Assembly: GCA_013375405.1 (NCBI GenBank)
Contig: JABXJU010000001.1
Span: forward strand, 1-64,000
DNA: 64,000 nt
Reading direction: 5' to 3'
Origin: Candidatus Helarchaeota archaeon
GTDB lineage: Archaea > Asgardarchaeota > Lokiarchaeia > Helarchaeales > HEL-GB-A
The notes under the pieces are model-generated. The model was not told where the DNA came from. It was given only the letters and a program-made list of their open reading frames with translations, and did no database searches. A program made the translations under genes and the position numbers. This document shows, in pieces, positions 27,101 through 36,526 of this stretch. Every line of letters starts with the position of its first letter. Position 1 is the first letter of the stretch.

Positions 27101-30100
27101 GTTTCTCAATATGGGTACGTGCAGAATTTTGCCCAAACTGTCGCTTTATTTGTTAAAGGCACTTGGTACTTCAGAGTCGTTGCCTCCGTAAATGGAATAA
27201 AAGATGTCTATTATTCTAAAGAGCCACCAAATATTACTCAGGTTGATCCTTTTTCCGAGATTAATCCTACATATCCTGCCAATGTAACTGCAACTGAGCC
27301 ATTTAAATTAAATTGGTGGGTGTTTGGCTATAATACATCCGTGGATAAGACTCAAATCTTTTATGATAACGACACTGATGTTCTTAACGCACCTTTAGGT
27401 TGGACTACGGTAAAATCGGGTAATAATATTACTGATTTTTCAGACACATTTACCATTTCACAAGCCGGTACGTATTACTTTCAGGCGAATTTTTCGATAG
27501 ACGGCGATCCGAAGAGTTGGAATAGCTCCGTTATTAGTATTCTAGTTATGCCCGCCTTCAATGTTACTAATTATCCCCCTATAAACGCAACTGCATTCAC
27601 CTATTTCGATGTCGAATATAATATCCTTGGCTTAGACACTAATTCTACCCTTGTCGATTTATGGTATGGGGTAACTAGCGATATTGGATCAATGACTCCA
27701 TTAAACCAATCTCAGACTGGGGGAAATATCTCAGGATTTATTGACATCACCGGACGTTACTATTTCAGGCTCAATTTAACCTTTGATGGAATTCAATATT
27801 GGTCAGAGGTTTTTACATTCATGATCGTTCCTCATATTGAAGTCATGATTCCTTGGGATCAAATGTCTGACACGAATCTGGACTTAACTCCAGGGCAATT
27901 TGCAATCGCTGGGATTCCCGTTACCATTGAGTGGATTGTGCGAAACACAACGGTTGTAAATCATACAGATATCCATTTTCGTGCAGATTCTCGGTTTGAG
28001 CCCGAATTAAGAGAAATTTTCTCGGATATTTATAAGTATGACTTCACCAAATATAAGATAGTGACCGGCCTGATTACACATGAACAAAATGACTCAGGTC
28101 CTCCTTTCCATCTGTTCAGACAGAATGTAACCTTTTATGTTAATGAATTCACTTGGATCCCATTCCGAATTCATGCTAATTGTGATGGTAAACCTTATGA
28201 TTACTACGCTAACGCTAGTGGTATTCCTGTCTATCCCGCTGCTGAAGCTCTAGAATACAATTATACCGTCGTCGTTGATAAGCAGGACATTACTTTAAAT
28301 CCTAGAAATTTTACGGTCACTTGGGGTTTGGGATATGAAGTCCATAATTGGACCGATACTGATTGGAACAACACGCCTAATGAACCAGGTATTGTTCCTA
28401 ATAAGGTAATTGGAATAAAGCATGCTAATATTCATTATATGTTAAATTATGATCCTGCGGATCCTTCTGTTCTAAATAGAGGGCTAAATTCAACAAGCAC
28501 TATCAATCGGTCAGGTCCCGCATATCCCGCAATTTTCACTGATAACATAACCATTTCGTCAGTTGGGACCTATTACTTCCGCATTCATGTCAAGTACAAT
28601 TATTCCTCGACGAATGAGAACTTTACCTACCCACAACACATCAATCGCTCCTATTGGTCCCCACTTTACAAAATTAATGTCATTTCCTATGGCAAGTACA
28701 ATACGACTATCCAAGTACTCAAAAACCCACCACCCGTTTCATATGCTGATTATGATGGAGATGGGGATTTAGATATGCTGATTGGAAATAACACAGGCTC
28801 TTCAAGAAAAATTACCTTATATTTTAATGATGGGACCGGAAATTATACTGCGTTACCCCCTCGAGAAATTATAAATTATACCCCCCCTGCCTTTGAAGAA
28901 ATTGGGTCTATAACCGCTGGAAATTTTAATGATATTCCTGGCATTGATTTTATAATGACCAATGATAGTCTAATTGGCTCCACTGTGAAAGGATATATCT
29001 ATTTAAATGATGGTCTAGGAAACTTCGTCCTCCGACGCTCCGCATTTGTACAAGATATTAACAATGAAACCTCTACTCATGCTACTTATGCAGTAGCTGA
29101 TCTGGATCTGAATACAGTTGATGATATTGTTTATTATGGATTCAATGATCCAAAACTATATGTCGATTATGGGGAACTTGATGGTGGAAATCTAAGTGGT
29201 CCGGGATTTGATCAATCTATACCAATCGAATCCTTAATATTAGATGATTTAGATGGGACTCCCATTTATGATTTAATAATTGGATATAGTGATAACAGCG
29301 TAGCAGTTGAACTGGACTTTCCCTTAATACCCGGTCCGACCCCTCTACAAAATATAACTGCGACCTTCAACCAAACTAATTATCCTCTCATTGGTGATTT
29401 CAATAACGATGGTTTTAACGACACTATTATAGTTAATAATTCAGGTGAAGTAATTATCACACTGAATATTACCACTTTGGTACCAGTGCATAGGGTCATC
29501 GCTAAAGCTGCAGGGACTCCACAAGGCTTGACCATTGGCGATTTTGAAAATGATGGGGATCTGGACTTTGTTATCGGAATAGCTCCCGATCTATTCCAGT
29601 TCTTCTTCAGTAATTACACGATTGATCCCTCGACTTGGCCTGGATTCTCAAATCAAATAGTTCCGAATGGTGGTGCTGTCCTTGCTACTGGTGATTTCAA
29701 TAACGATAATTTCCTGGATATTTCAGCATACAGGGGTGATTTCCACATTCTTCATTTTCTATATGACTACGTTCCTCCCCCCACAATAACGAACATCGAT
29801 GTGTCTTATAATTCGACGAGCCAAACAATAAACATCGAAAATATCGCTGTCTTTGGTGTTGAAAGTGAGCCAATAAATGATACAAATGCATATTTCTATT
29901 GGTATACAATACTGGATGGAACTTTTGCTGTCGTTAGCCCCCTTGCTAACTTAACTTGGAATGGCAATTCTTGGGAAGCGTTGAATGTCAATGTGTCTTA
30001 TCTACCTGAAGGTAACTATTATGTTAATGTTACCTTTGGAGATAAATTCACGTTCGGCAATAATAGTCATGCTTTAACATTAACAACGCAGTTCACCATC

Positions 30101-32158
30101 GACCACTACGATGAAATCCACGGGGTTGGTGTTAGCTACATTGACAATACCCTTCAAAAATTGAATATCACTGTAGATATCGTAAATAGTTCATATACTG
30201 TATTAGGGAATATAACAGGTAGAGAAGCAGCAGTTCACTCTTATATAATTCGTAATGCTACAGGCCATAATGTATTAGTATATAATCAAACAGTTACGGG
30301 GATTCTATCTTATGGAAATGTAACAGGAACTTATCGATGGGAAGCAGTGAATGTTTCTACTGCAAATCTACTCCCAGGGGATTATTTTATCACTCTCAAT
30401 TTCACAGACTACTTGGGATATGATAGTGTCACTGCAAACTCTTCATTCTTCATCGTTCAACATGTACTATCGTCAAAAACGACCCCTAATGTTACTTATC
30501 AAGGAAATTTAACTCAAATGATACAGATTCGTAACGTCAATATAGAGAGTTCTTATCATGTTATGAAAGTTCTTGGAAAGGGAAGGGCCCGCATTTATAA
30601 TTATTCTATATTTAATAATATAACTCAAGCATTCACAGGACTTACGGGCGAAATGAGTTGGAATGGATTTAACTGGTACGCAGATGTTTCTGTTTCGCTA
30701 CTTCCTGAAGGGAGCTACTATATTAACGCGTTTTTCAAGGATAAATTTAATGCAACTATAACGACGGCGAATTCTAGTGCCTTTACTGTTAATCACACTA
30801 TTGATTTATCCAGCCTAAATGTTGAATATACCGGTTTTATGGTTCAGGAATTCAATATTTCAGTTACACCAGTGAGCTCTTATGACCCTCGAGGGATTTT
30901 GAACGGATCCGAGGCACTGAGCAAGACATTTAAAATTTATACATTTAATGGCTCCTCTCATGTGGTGACTGGAGACCTGGTTTGGACTGGGACTATATGG
31001 AATAAAATTGTAGATATCCATTTATTATTAGAGAATGATTATATTGTTCAAGTTTCATTTGCAGATTTAGATGCCAACGTTACTCAAAATGCCTCAATTA
31101 TCTCCGTATATCACTATATTGAAATTTCAAAGCCTACATTTGAATACAACTTTTCTACTTCAGAATTGAATATCTCCAACTTTGTTGCGACTAGTTCATA
31201 TCACGGAGTTATTAACGATACCAGTGTATTACCCACCATTAATTCGTATACCATCATCTCAAGCCAAATTCCCACCAATATTACTGGTTCTTTCACGTAT
31301 AACGGTTCTCACTGGTTAAAAAGCAATATAAATGTCACTTCACTAATGTTCGGAAACTTAACCATCTATATTCAATTCGAGGTAAATGAATCGTATGGAA
31401 TGGTCTCCTACAGCATTAACTTTAACCAAGGAACAGGATTCATCTTACTCTCTGCTGGCAATATCGAAGTAAGAATCACTTTATCTAATCCACTCGAAAC
31501 CTTAAGAGCTTTCTTAATTGTTGATGTTTTACCACCCAATAATGTTTCTCCCAATGAGGCAACAACGATAGGAGTTATTTACCGTGTTGAAGTTGATAAA
31601 CCAGAGGTTCAATTTACCGCTACGATCTCTATCTCCTACTCTCAAGCCGAAGTCGATTCGAAAGGATTAGATGAAACTTTACTGTCAATATATACTTTTG
31701 AGAACGGTAAATGGGTTGAAATTAAGCCCGTCACGCGTGATCCTGTAAATAATATCATAATTGTAACCGTTAACCATCTCTCCTACTTCGTACTAATGGA
31801 AGGTACTGCAGAACCGGAGGGACCGAATCTCCTCTTAATTTTCTTACTAATAGGACTTGCTGCAACAGCTTCGGCCATTTCCGTAATCTTTGTCAATAAA
31901 AGGAGAAAAAGGAAAAAGCCCAAAGCCAAAATAGACCTTAAAATCAAAACCCCCTCTAAAACTAAACCAACTTCGGAAATTAAACCTTCATCCAAAGAGA
32001 AAATTTCTATAGAAAAACCTATCTCTAAACTTGAGAAACTAAAAGAACGTCTTAATGAGCTTGAAACCACTTTTAAGGAAGGTAAAATTTCCCAAAGTGC
32101 TTATGAAAGGCTTAAAAAAGACCTCGAGCATCGAATCCAACAAGAACAAAACAAATAG
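24146..32158 (+). CDS. Giant membrane-anchored surface protein with Ig-like and FG-GAP/VCBS calcium repeats
   Basis: The 2670-residue protein starts at ATG 24146 after AGAAGGG with a signal peptide (MKKKMSGLFIILIFMLMPL). Residues to about 740 are a beta-rich domain with many W/Y and glycine-rich strands. Residues about 743-1520 are Ig-like repeats, most ending in a G-T-W/Y-Y-F motif (TGTWYFLVYLN, AGTYYFQANF). Residues about 1530-1870 contain FG-GAP/VCBS motifs (DYDGDGDLDMLIG, DFNNDGFNDTI, DFENDGDLDFVIG) that bind calcium. Residues about 1885-2425 are about five further beta repeats (LTWNGNSWEA, LPEGNYYVNVTF). One membrane helix lies at about 2561-2583, followed by a basic tail and a short helix ending in a SHOCT-like segment (EGKISQSAYERLKKDLE). 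N-glycosylation sequons are abundant. Adhesion or an outer coat role is inferred. Confidence 0.88.
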   Translation: MKKKMSGLFIILIFMLMPLVTIQLVTATESFSDINFEEPHDNYIDTPPTFLVNSTPEQPWKKTDVDFTGSIGDEGEYAIEFSRELSLNGALPGRLAAVEGSVEVGFKMGIRYDITFGYEFGVDYYHWANDMAVSAGQEFSYCTYVEADPDTFSLWADISIEPFIEMWADFDVYLELAGYTIVDWEKYWSLDLSLPIKVSPNLDLGALLESGLLTPIGELYSSPKIGLGLELPGRLEYSLGSYAGVYFDAGVGVYAQFQIRGLLESLLELTGDANAKFDGAKSNLDLKYYDVGKENLKSINIHVPLSSAGKVVEILAHEFEYSIEPGILLSWDGHLDLGAYLRIPTPTKYIEVARTVTERVCDWLPWPLGKVCDTVTKTVFDWVEVAATVVPDIDWSWDYSWEAEDEWWIPFFTIPLLKSNAQALDRIKVLESKEYPLSITQNWGDTWSDNWTLSLGPSALRLSAYAGYALNMLLEGMLYSYYKPNDQIAGHPFNYYVGVDGDDAGDGSFGGSLAAGYSLDLKIPYMEDIIGQEVWIELIGYGFNTSEFSGLDIPLFEAEYSVGVVAISLSSEAEFADLDDLEIAQSANGFLGTWETEPFFTVSASLDGMLFQAISMNLGSVEVEFLFKGTGDLTGNISASGAGSFDSSQMQWDKPGDINYANIYPDPDAEKGDIIDILINNLKYNLDLDLVIRVSASLYAQYGYLDFSHDFEIDLLTNLEADVNEDVQEQIEVTAGFKPAKITDIPEEVTAGIPFLVKWETSNSTLGQTRLQYGQTPYPRAVYSDATSFQPYSGSGIHEFNETIILNNTGTWYFLVYLNSSTPPFHYYSKNLTTIVRPRLNITTIPQNATAGEAVTIEWNIFGPSSVESTNLRYSESPNPMSDPGIGTPIQSGSAGTYSTQITFDEVGIYYFVAHAQVDREGDDYFSEVVSIKILPNMTILILPSPHNASYEFTVNWSILGADYIDRTYLEYSQNASFAENVFSTVSQYGYVQNFAQTVALFVKGTWYFRVVASVNGIKDVYYSKEPPNITQVDPFSEINPTYPANVTATEPFKLNWWVFGYNTSVDKTQIFYDNDTDVLNAPLGWTTVKSGNNITDFSDTFTISQAGTYYFQANFSIDGDPKSWNSSVISILVMPAFNVTNYPPINATAFTYFDVEYNILGLDTNSTLVDLWYGVTSDIGSMTPLNQSQTGGNISGFIDITGRYYFRLNLTFDGIQYWSEVFTFMIVPHIEVMIPWDQMSDTNLDLTPGQFAIAGIPVTIEWIVRNTTVVNHTDIHFRADSRFEPELREIFSDIYKYDFTKYKIVTGLITHEQNDSGPPFHLFRQNVTFYVNEFTWIPFRIHANCDGKPYDYYANASGIPVYPAAEALEYNYTVVVDKQDITLNPRNFTVTWGLGYEVHNWTDTDWNNTPNEPGIVPNKVIGIKHANIHYMLNYDPADPSVLNRGLNSTSTINRSGPAYPAIFTDNITISSVGTYYFRIHVKYNYSSTNENFTYPQHINRSYWSPLYKINVISYGKYNTTIQVLKNPPPVSYADYDGDGDLDMLIGNNTGSSRKITLYFNDGTGNYTALPPREIINYTPPAFEEIGSITAGNFNDIPGIDFIMTNDSLIGSTVKGYIYLNDGLGNFVLRRSAFVQDINNETSTHATYAVADLDLNTVDDIVYYGFNDPKLYVDYGELDGGNLSGPGFDQSIPIESLILDDLDGTPIYDLIIGYSDNSVAVELDFPLIPGPTPLQNITATFNQTNYPLIGDFNNDGFNDTIIVNNSGEVIITLNITTLVPVHRVIAKAAGTPQGLTIGDFENDGDLDFVIGIAPDLFQFFFSNYTIDPSTWPGFSNQIVPNGGAVLATGDFNNDNFLDISAYRGDFHILHFLYDYVPPPTITNIDVSYNSTSQTINIENIAVFGVESEPINDTNAYFYWYTILDGTFAVVSPLANLTWNGNSWEALNVNVSYLPEGNYYVNVTFGDKFTFGNNSHALTLTTQFTIDHYDEIHGVGVSYIDNTLQKLNITVDIVNSSYTVLGNITGREAAVHSYIIRNATGHNVLVYNQTVTGILSYGNVTGTYRWEAVNVSTANLLPGDYFITLNFTDYLGYDSVTANSSFFIVQHVLSSKTTPNVTYQGNLTQMIQIRNVNIESSYHVMKVLGKGRARIYNYSIFNNITQAFTGLTGEMSWNGFNWYADVSVSLLPEGSYYINAFFKDKFNATITTANSSAFTVNHTIDLSSLNVEYTGFMVQEFNISVTPVSSYDPRGILNGSEALSKTFKIYTFNGSSHVVTGDLVWTGTIWNKIVDIHLLLENDYIVQVSFADLDANVTQNASIISVYHYIEISKPTFEYNFSTSELNISNFVATSSYHGVINDTSVLPTINSYTIISSQIPTNITGSFTYNGSHWLKSNINVTSLMFGNLTIYIQFEVNESYGMVSYSINFNQGTGFILLSAGNIEVRITLSNPLETLRAFLIVDVLPPNNVSPNEATTIGVIYRVEVDKPEVQFTATISISYSQAEVDSKGLDETLLSIYTFENGKWVEIKPVTRDPVNNIIIVTVNHLSYFVLMEGTAEPEGPNLLLIFLLIGLAATASAISVIFVNKRRKRKKPKAKIDLKIKTPSKTKPTSEIKPSSKEKISIEKPISKLEKLKERLNELETTFKEGKISQSAYERLKKDLEHRIQQEQNK

Positions 32159-32165
32159 CGAATCG

Positions 32166-32687
32166 TTATGCTATATTAAAATATAACGTTGGATCCCAGA
32201 AGAAAAATATATCAGCATAGAGATCAAATTGAATTCCAGCAAATCCGGCTTGAATTATAGTAACATCTAATAGCAAGGTTGCGTTATATTGATAGAGTCC
32301 CGGAAGATACTGGGTTTCAATGTTCATTACGAATGTTTCATTAGTATCACTCATAGCTGGAAAATAGTATGTTTCATTCACATTCCCAATTAACTCCCCT
32401 GGTGGAAGGAAAGTATAGTTGGCGGAATCATAGATAATAATATCTGCATGAAACCATTCAGTATAGATATCATATAATCCCGGATTCCTAAATATAAACC
32501 AAAGAGTGATATTAACTTCATCATCTATCGGACTTCCGACTGATCCGGCATGATCAACTGTCAAACCGTATTGACCAGAAAGAGAAATCGAAACCTGCAC
32601 TAGACTAACAAGGACGCTTGCAATATAGCCTCCTAAAATCAAATAAATCAGAAGAATTCCAATTCTAATTCGCGAGGAAGTTTTCAA
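32166..32687 (-). CDS. Membrane-anchored protein with extracellular beta domain
   Basis: The 173-residue protein has one N-terminal membrane helix (IGILLIYLILGGYIASVLVS) and a beta-rich exterior part with several NxT/S sequons (NETYYF, NETFVM, NATLLL). The start is TTG 32687. It is backed by a near-perfect ribosome-binding site, GGAGGTGAT, six bases upstream, and overlaps the previous stop by 4 nt (TTGA). Co-translation with the four-helix protein before it suggests a two-protein membrane complex. No family recognised. Confidence 0.7.
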   Translation of the reverse strand: MKTSSRIRIGILLIYLILGGYIASVLVSLVQVSISLSGQYGLTVDHAGSVGSPIDDEVNITLWFIFRNPGLYDIYTEWFHADIIIYDSANYTFLPPGELIGNVNETYYFPAMSDTNETFVMNIETQYLPGLYQYNATLLLDVTIIQAGFAGIQFDLYADIFFFWDPTLYFNIA

Positions 32688-33091
32688 GTTGATATCACCT
32701 CCTTGAGGTCTGAATGGTTTATCTTAGAAGGAGATGTTATTTTTGCTTCCCGATATAATTGAATATAATACAATGAATTTAGAACAGATGCAATCAGCAA
32801 CAAAATTGCTATCAATTGAATATACAGGGTTAATTCAAATCCTAGTGCTTTAATAGAGTAAGTTCCAAAATTTGCGATAGAAAAAAATCCACCGAACAAA
32901 TAGAAGAGATAGAGCCCTCGGTAAAGTGCAACTCCAATCCCAATCAAAGCATACCGAGGTGTATTCTTCTCGTATAAATTCCGAAGAAATGTTATAATTA
33001 AAGCGGTGCACCCAAAGGGGATTAGAAAATAAATGAAGGTCATTTCAAATGTGATGATCTGTAAAAGACTCAAAACTAAGATAGCAAGCAA
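32684..33091 (-). CDS. Multi-span membrane protein of unknown function
   Basis: The frame encodes about 135 residues with four hydrophobic segments (LLQIITFEMTFIYFLIP, YALIGIGVALYRGLYLFYLF, LYIQLIAILLLIASVL). TTG 33091 is the only common start codon, but the frame is open back to the TGA of the preceding gene at 33170. That stretch encodes a basic, amphipathic then hydrophobic leader (SHSFRRAFRRALIPLVFYLG), so a rare start near 33155 after GAGG is plausible. It overlaps the next gene by 4 nt. Confidence 0.6.
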   Translation of the reverse strand: MLAILVLSLLQIITFEMTFIYFLIPFGCTALIITFLRNLYEKNTPRYALIGIGVALYRGLYLFYLFGGFFSIANFGTYSIKALGFELTLYIQLIAILLLIASVLNSLYYIQLYREAKITSPSKINHSDLKEVIST

Positions 33092-33169
33092 GGGAATGCC
33101 AAGATAAAAAACAAGGGGAATTAGCGCACGACGAAAGGCACGTCGAAACGAATGGCTAATCTTTATTCC

Positions 33170-34357
33170 TCACAATGATTTTAAAAGGAGTTCTGTGAGA
33201 TCTAGGACATTATAAGAGCGACCTAGCGCATCGACAGCTTCTTTCAGATTTCGTTTGCAGAATGGACAGGTCGAAACGATTGTTTCTAACTTTTCTATGT
33301 CGTCAGCCTCTTTTATCCGTTCTTTACTTGTCCAGAGAGCAAAATCTGCAAATGCTTTCTTCACCCCTCCGCCAGCTCCGCAACACCATGCCTGTTTGCC
33401 ATTCCGTTGAAATTCAATGAAATTAATTTCCGGAATCATGCCAATAACTCGTCTAGGATCTTTGCGTACAGCAGCATGGCGTGAAAGATGACATGGATCA
33501 TGGTATGTGATTGTCACCTTTTGCGGTTTCAATTTGATTCCTTGATTTCTGAACTCTTTTTTAAAGAATTGAGATGAATGAACTACTTTGAAATCTAATT
33601 TTTCCTTCTGAAGCAGTTTCGGATAGTCGATGGTGAGTGTTTTATAACAACCTGCACAGCTGGTTATAACGGTTTTAGCCCCAGAATCCAGAATAGTTTT
33701 GTAATTGTGCTCGATTATTTCCATTGCATCCTTTCGCATTCCGCTACGAAGCATTGGCGACCCACAACACCATTCATCGACCCCAAGTATTGAAAACTTA
33801 ACATTCAACTTATTTAAAATATCAACCGTCGCCTGAGCGATCTCTTTCTCCCGGAACGAAGCAGTACACCCTGCAAAATATATTATCTCCTCCTGTTTTT
33901 CTGAAACTTTTCGTCCTTCAAGCCAATCAAACCGTTTTTCATTCGCTTCTTTATATGGATTATGATTTTTCAGCGTGTCCTTTTTAATCTCAAGATGTCC
34001 CGGCATGGGTCCAACACCCGAATCTACTAGCGCCGTCCGTAAGTCCTCAAAAGTTTCAACTTGATTTTGTACAGCTCCTAGTGCGGTATGATCCTTACAT
34101 TGGACAAAGCACCCTCCACATACTTGACAAGCGTATACAATCTGAAGGAGGTCTTCGGCATTTGTTGGTACATCCCCTTCAATTAATCCACGAATGAGCT
34201 CTACTCGCCCAACAGCAAAATAACTTTCAAAGCCATAATAACTCCCACTCGGGCAAATGGGAACCCAATCTTTCAATTCATGATAATTCGCAATAGAACA
34301 TAACCGACAATGCGAACAATAATACACAATTTTATCATACTTCTCTAAGATTTCCAT
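33170..34357 (-). CDS. GlcF/HdrD-like Fe-S protein with two CCG domains
   Basis: The 395-residue protein has a first cysteine cluster (CSHCRLC...CPSG), a second one (CQVCGGCFVQC), and two CCG-type motifs (DEWCCGSPMLRSG, QAWCCGAGGG). Further cysteines occur in FAGC, SCAGCYKTL, DPCHLSRH and STCPFCKRN. Such proteins oxidise a flavoprotein partner and reduce a quinone or disulfide. The FAD-linked GlcD-like dehydrogenase at 34957-36405 lies upstream in the same direction, so together they should form a D-lactate/glycolate-type 2-hydroxyacid dehydrogenase. The first cluster has irregular spacing (C-x2-C-x2-C, then CP further on). Confidence 0.87.
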   Translation of the reverse strand: MEILEKYDKIVYYCSHCRLCSIANYHELKDWVPICPSGSYYGFESYFAVGRVELIRGLIEGDVPTNAEDLLQIVYACQVCGGCFVQCKDHTALGAVQNQVETFEDLRTALVDSGVGPMPGHLEIKKDTLKNHNPYKEANEKRFDWLEGRKVSEKQEEIIYFAGCTASFREKEIAQATVDILNKLNVKFSILGVDEWCCGSPMLRSGMRKDAMEIIEHNYKTILDSGAKTVITSCAGCYKTLTIDYPKLLQKEKLDFKVVHSSQFFKKEFRNQGIKLKPQKVTITYHDPCHLSRHAAVRKDPRRVIGMIPEINFIEFQRNGKQAWCCGAGGGVKKAFADFALWTSKERIKEADDIEKLETIVSTCPFCKRNLKEAVDALGRSYNVLDLTELLLKSL

Positions 34358-34522
34358 CCAAACTCATCCTATGAATTTTTTTTCTAAACTTCTCATTACA
34401 TTTGAAGTAATGTAATTGTAAACCTATACCTATATCCGCTTCAATTTTCCAAATAAAATTTTCCATGATTGGAATTCATTTTCAAAAAAGAAGAAAAAAT
34501 AGAATAGGGCGTAATTAGTTTT

Positions 34523-34879
34523 TTATTCCTCTTCGGGTATTGGTTCCATTCCTAAAAAGTCACGAACTTGATTTCGTATATCCCGAATAATCTTTCCTAA
34601 ATCGAAACCGCCGGATTCTTCGCCTTCTTCTCCTTCTTCACCTTTTCGTCCGAGAAGGGTATCCCACAGTTTTTTATGCCATCCCGCAATATCATCGAAA
34701 ATATTTTGTAATCCACCTTTAGTTTCTTCGCCTTCCTCACCTTCAGCCTCTCTGCCCAAAACCTTATCCCATATTTTCTTGGTTTCCTCAACGACATTAT
34801 CTACTGCGTCTCTTATGCCATCGACGATGGATGCCAAAAAGTCCTTCTTTTCTTCGCCTTCTTCCATTCTATTCACCAT
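34523..34879 (-). CDS. Acidic amphipathic-helix repeat protein
   Basis: The 118-residue protein consists of three similar units: an amphipathic helix (IRDAVDNVVEETKKIWDKVLG; FDDIAGWHKKLWDTLLGRK; GKIIRDIRNQVRDFLG). The units are separated by glutamate/glycine runs such as EGEEGEE. No signal peptide, membrane span or cysteine is present. It lies between the GlcD-like and GlcF-like genes in the same orientation. The repeated W-D-K/T-x-L-G-R pattern may bind membrane or a partner. No known family recognised. Confidence 0.6.
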   Translation of the reverse strand: MVNRMEEGEEKKDFLASIVDGIRDAVDNVVEETKKIWDKVLGREAEGEEGEETKGGLQNIFDDIAGWHKKLWDTLLGRKGEEGEEGEESGGFDLGKIIRDIRNQVRDFLGMEPIPEEE

Positions 34880-34956
34880 CTAATAACTTGTTAATTTTTC
34901 ACTGTATAGTTATTTATACTTAGAAAGAACTTGATAAAACTTATCCTTTCAACATT

Positions 34957-36405
34957 TTAAAGGAATTTACCGGGATTCATGATATCGTTGGGATCCAAGA
35001 GATTCTTTATTTTTCTGAGTAAATCACCAGTTTCGCCGGCTCTTTCTAGGGTAATGTCGAGTACAGTGGCATAAGGGCGGAACCAAGAATAGATATACCT
35101 TCGATCCAAAATGGTTTCAATGCACTCCTTACTAAATGCTTTCAGGTTATCGATCACACCAGGTTCGGTTTGATCAACAAATAGTTCTCCTTCAGAATAT
35201 GTCAGTTGACCTGACCAATTATTCGGCCCTGATTTCGTAGGGGTTGAAACAAAAGAAACGATATCTCTCTCAAATCCATGTTTCTCCCCGATATCTTTGA
35301 ACATCTCAAAAATTTCCGCTCCATTACTCATTGGATGAAAAAATGCTAAAGCAAAATAATACCCCATCTTCAACATTCCCGCTACGTTTCGTCCGCCTAG
35401 GAATTCCTCGGCATTAAACATGCCTGTGGAGAGAGCCCCATCCCTAAGATCTTGGTCTGGTGGGGCGCGCTTTACTAGTTTCTCTAATTTACCTAATTTA
35501 AGCTCTACATCCTCTTCCGTTCCTTCAAGTAAAAGTGCGAATGTACAAACAGGAAGGGCTGCCTTCGGGGTTTTTAATTTAATTTGTCTTCGGGAGAAAC
35601 CTGCAATAACCGCGAGGGCAATCCAATCTATAAGCCATAACAATGAGGGTATTTCTAGTTTCATCATGTCAATCGCGTATTCGCTAGCTCTCTTCCAGTC
35701 ATCGAATCCGAAACCAATAAGTTCTTGTCTCTCAGGTAGATCATAGAGTTTTACCGTCATTTCAGTGATAACTCCAAAGGCGCCTGGGACACCCATAAAC
35801 AATCCAGTCAAATCAGGTCCGAAATAACGGCAATGAGGTCCGTAGGATGTAGAAATTGCAGAACTTCCAGTCCGGATCGTTTGACCAGTGGGTAGCTCTA
35901 CTTCCATTGAAAGGACATGATCAATTCCATCTTGTGGATTATGATGATAGACACCTCGCAACATGTAATTTGCAAACGCGCTACACGTAGCTGGTGCCCC
36001 AGGAACTGCGGGACGAACACCTTTCTTCCTACAGGCTGCAACTAACTGTCCAAGACTTACCCCGGGCTCAATTGTAGCAGTCATCATATCCTGGTTAATT
36101 TCTTTGATCGTATTCATACCTTTTAAGTCCAATAAAATGCTCCCAGGTCTTGTTGGAATACATAGCCCTCTAATATTGACACCCTGGCCCAAAGGAATAA
36201 TAGGGACCTTGTTGTCATTCGCTACTTTCAAGATTTGTCTAATTTCTTCCTTATTCGTTACCCTCACAACGTAACCTGGTTGCTTGGGCTCATTGAACAT
36301 GTAATTCTGATCTCTTGAATAGGCTTGACGAATTGCTTCACTCATAGAAGCGTTCGAATCGCCAACAATTCCTTTTAAAGCTTTAATAATTACATCAGAT
36401 GCCAT
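34957..36405 (-). CDS. FAD-linked 2-hydroxyacid oxidase/dehydrogenase (GlcD/D-lactate dehydrogenase type)
   Basis: The 482-residue protein has the PCMH-type FAD-binding half (IIPLGQGVNIRGLCIPTRPG, IEPGVSLGQLVAACRKKG, DLTGLFMGVPGAFGVIT). It ends with the typical C-terminal region (LDPNDIMNPGKFL). Such enzymes oxidise D-lactate, glycolate or related 2-hydroxyacids and hand electrons to a CCG-domain Fe-S protein, here encoded two genes downstream. Key FAD-binding glycines are intact. Substrate preference cannot be told. Confidence 0.88.
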   Translation of the reverse strand: MASDVIIKALKGIVGDSNASMSEAIRQAYSRDQNYMFNEPKQPGYVVRVTNKEEIRQILKVANDNKVPIIPLGQGVNIRGLCIPTRPGSILLDLKGMNTIKEINQDMMTATIEPGVSLGQLVAACRKKGVRPAVPGAPATCSAFANYMLRGVYHHNPQDGIDHVLSMEVELPTGQTIRTGSSAISTSYGPHCRYFGPDLTGLFMGVPGAFGVITEMTVKLYDLPERQELIGFGFDDWKRASEYAIDMMKLEIPSLLWLIDWIALAVIAGFSRRQIKLKTPKAALPVCTFALLLEGTEEDVELKLGKLEKLVKRAPPDQDLRDGALSTGMFNAEEFLGGRNVAGMLKMGYYFALAFFHPMSNGAEIFEMFKDIGEKHGFERDIVSFVSTPTKSGPNNWSGQLTYSEGELFVDQTEPGVIDNLKAFSKECIETILDRRYIYSWFRPYATVLDITLERAGETGDLLRKIKNLLDPNDIMNPGKFL

Positions 36406-36526
36406 CTGAATCCCTTACCTATCATTAACATGTAATTAAATAACGTAACAATATTTCTCAACTGATAAATCTTTTCTTATAATAGATTTAATCCAAAGGA
36501 GATAAAATTAATTGCTAGCATGAATT

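Noticed and set aside
34597..34797. 66-residue frame overlapping the acidic repeat protein
   Set aside because: Alternate-frame reading of the repeats; the 34523-34879 frame has regular helix periodicity and a start.
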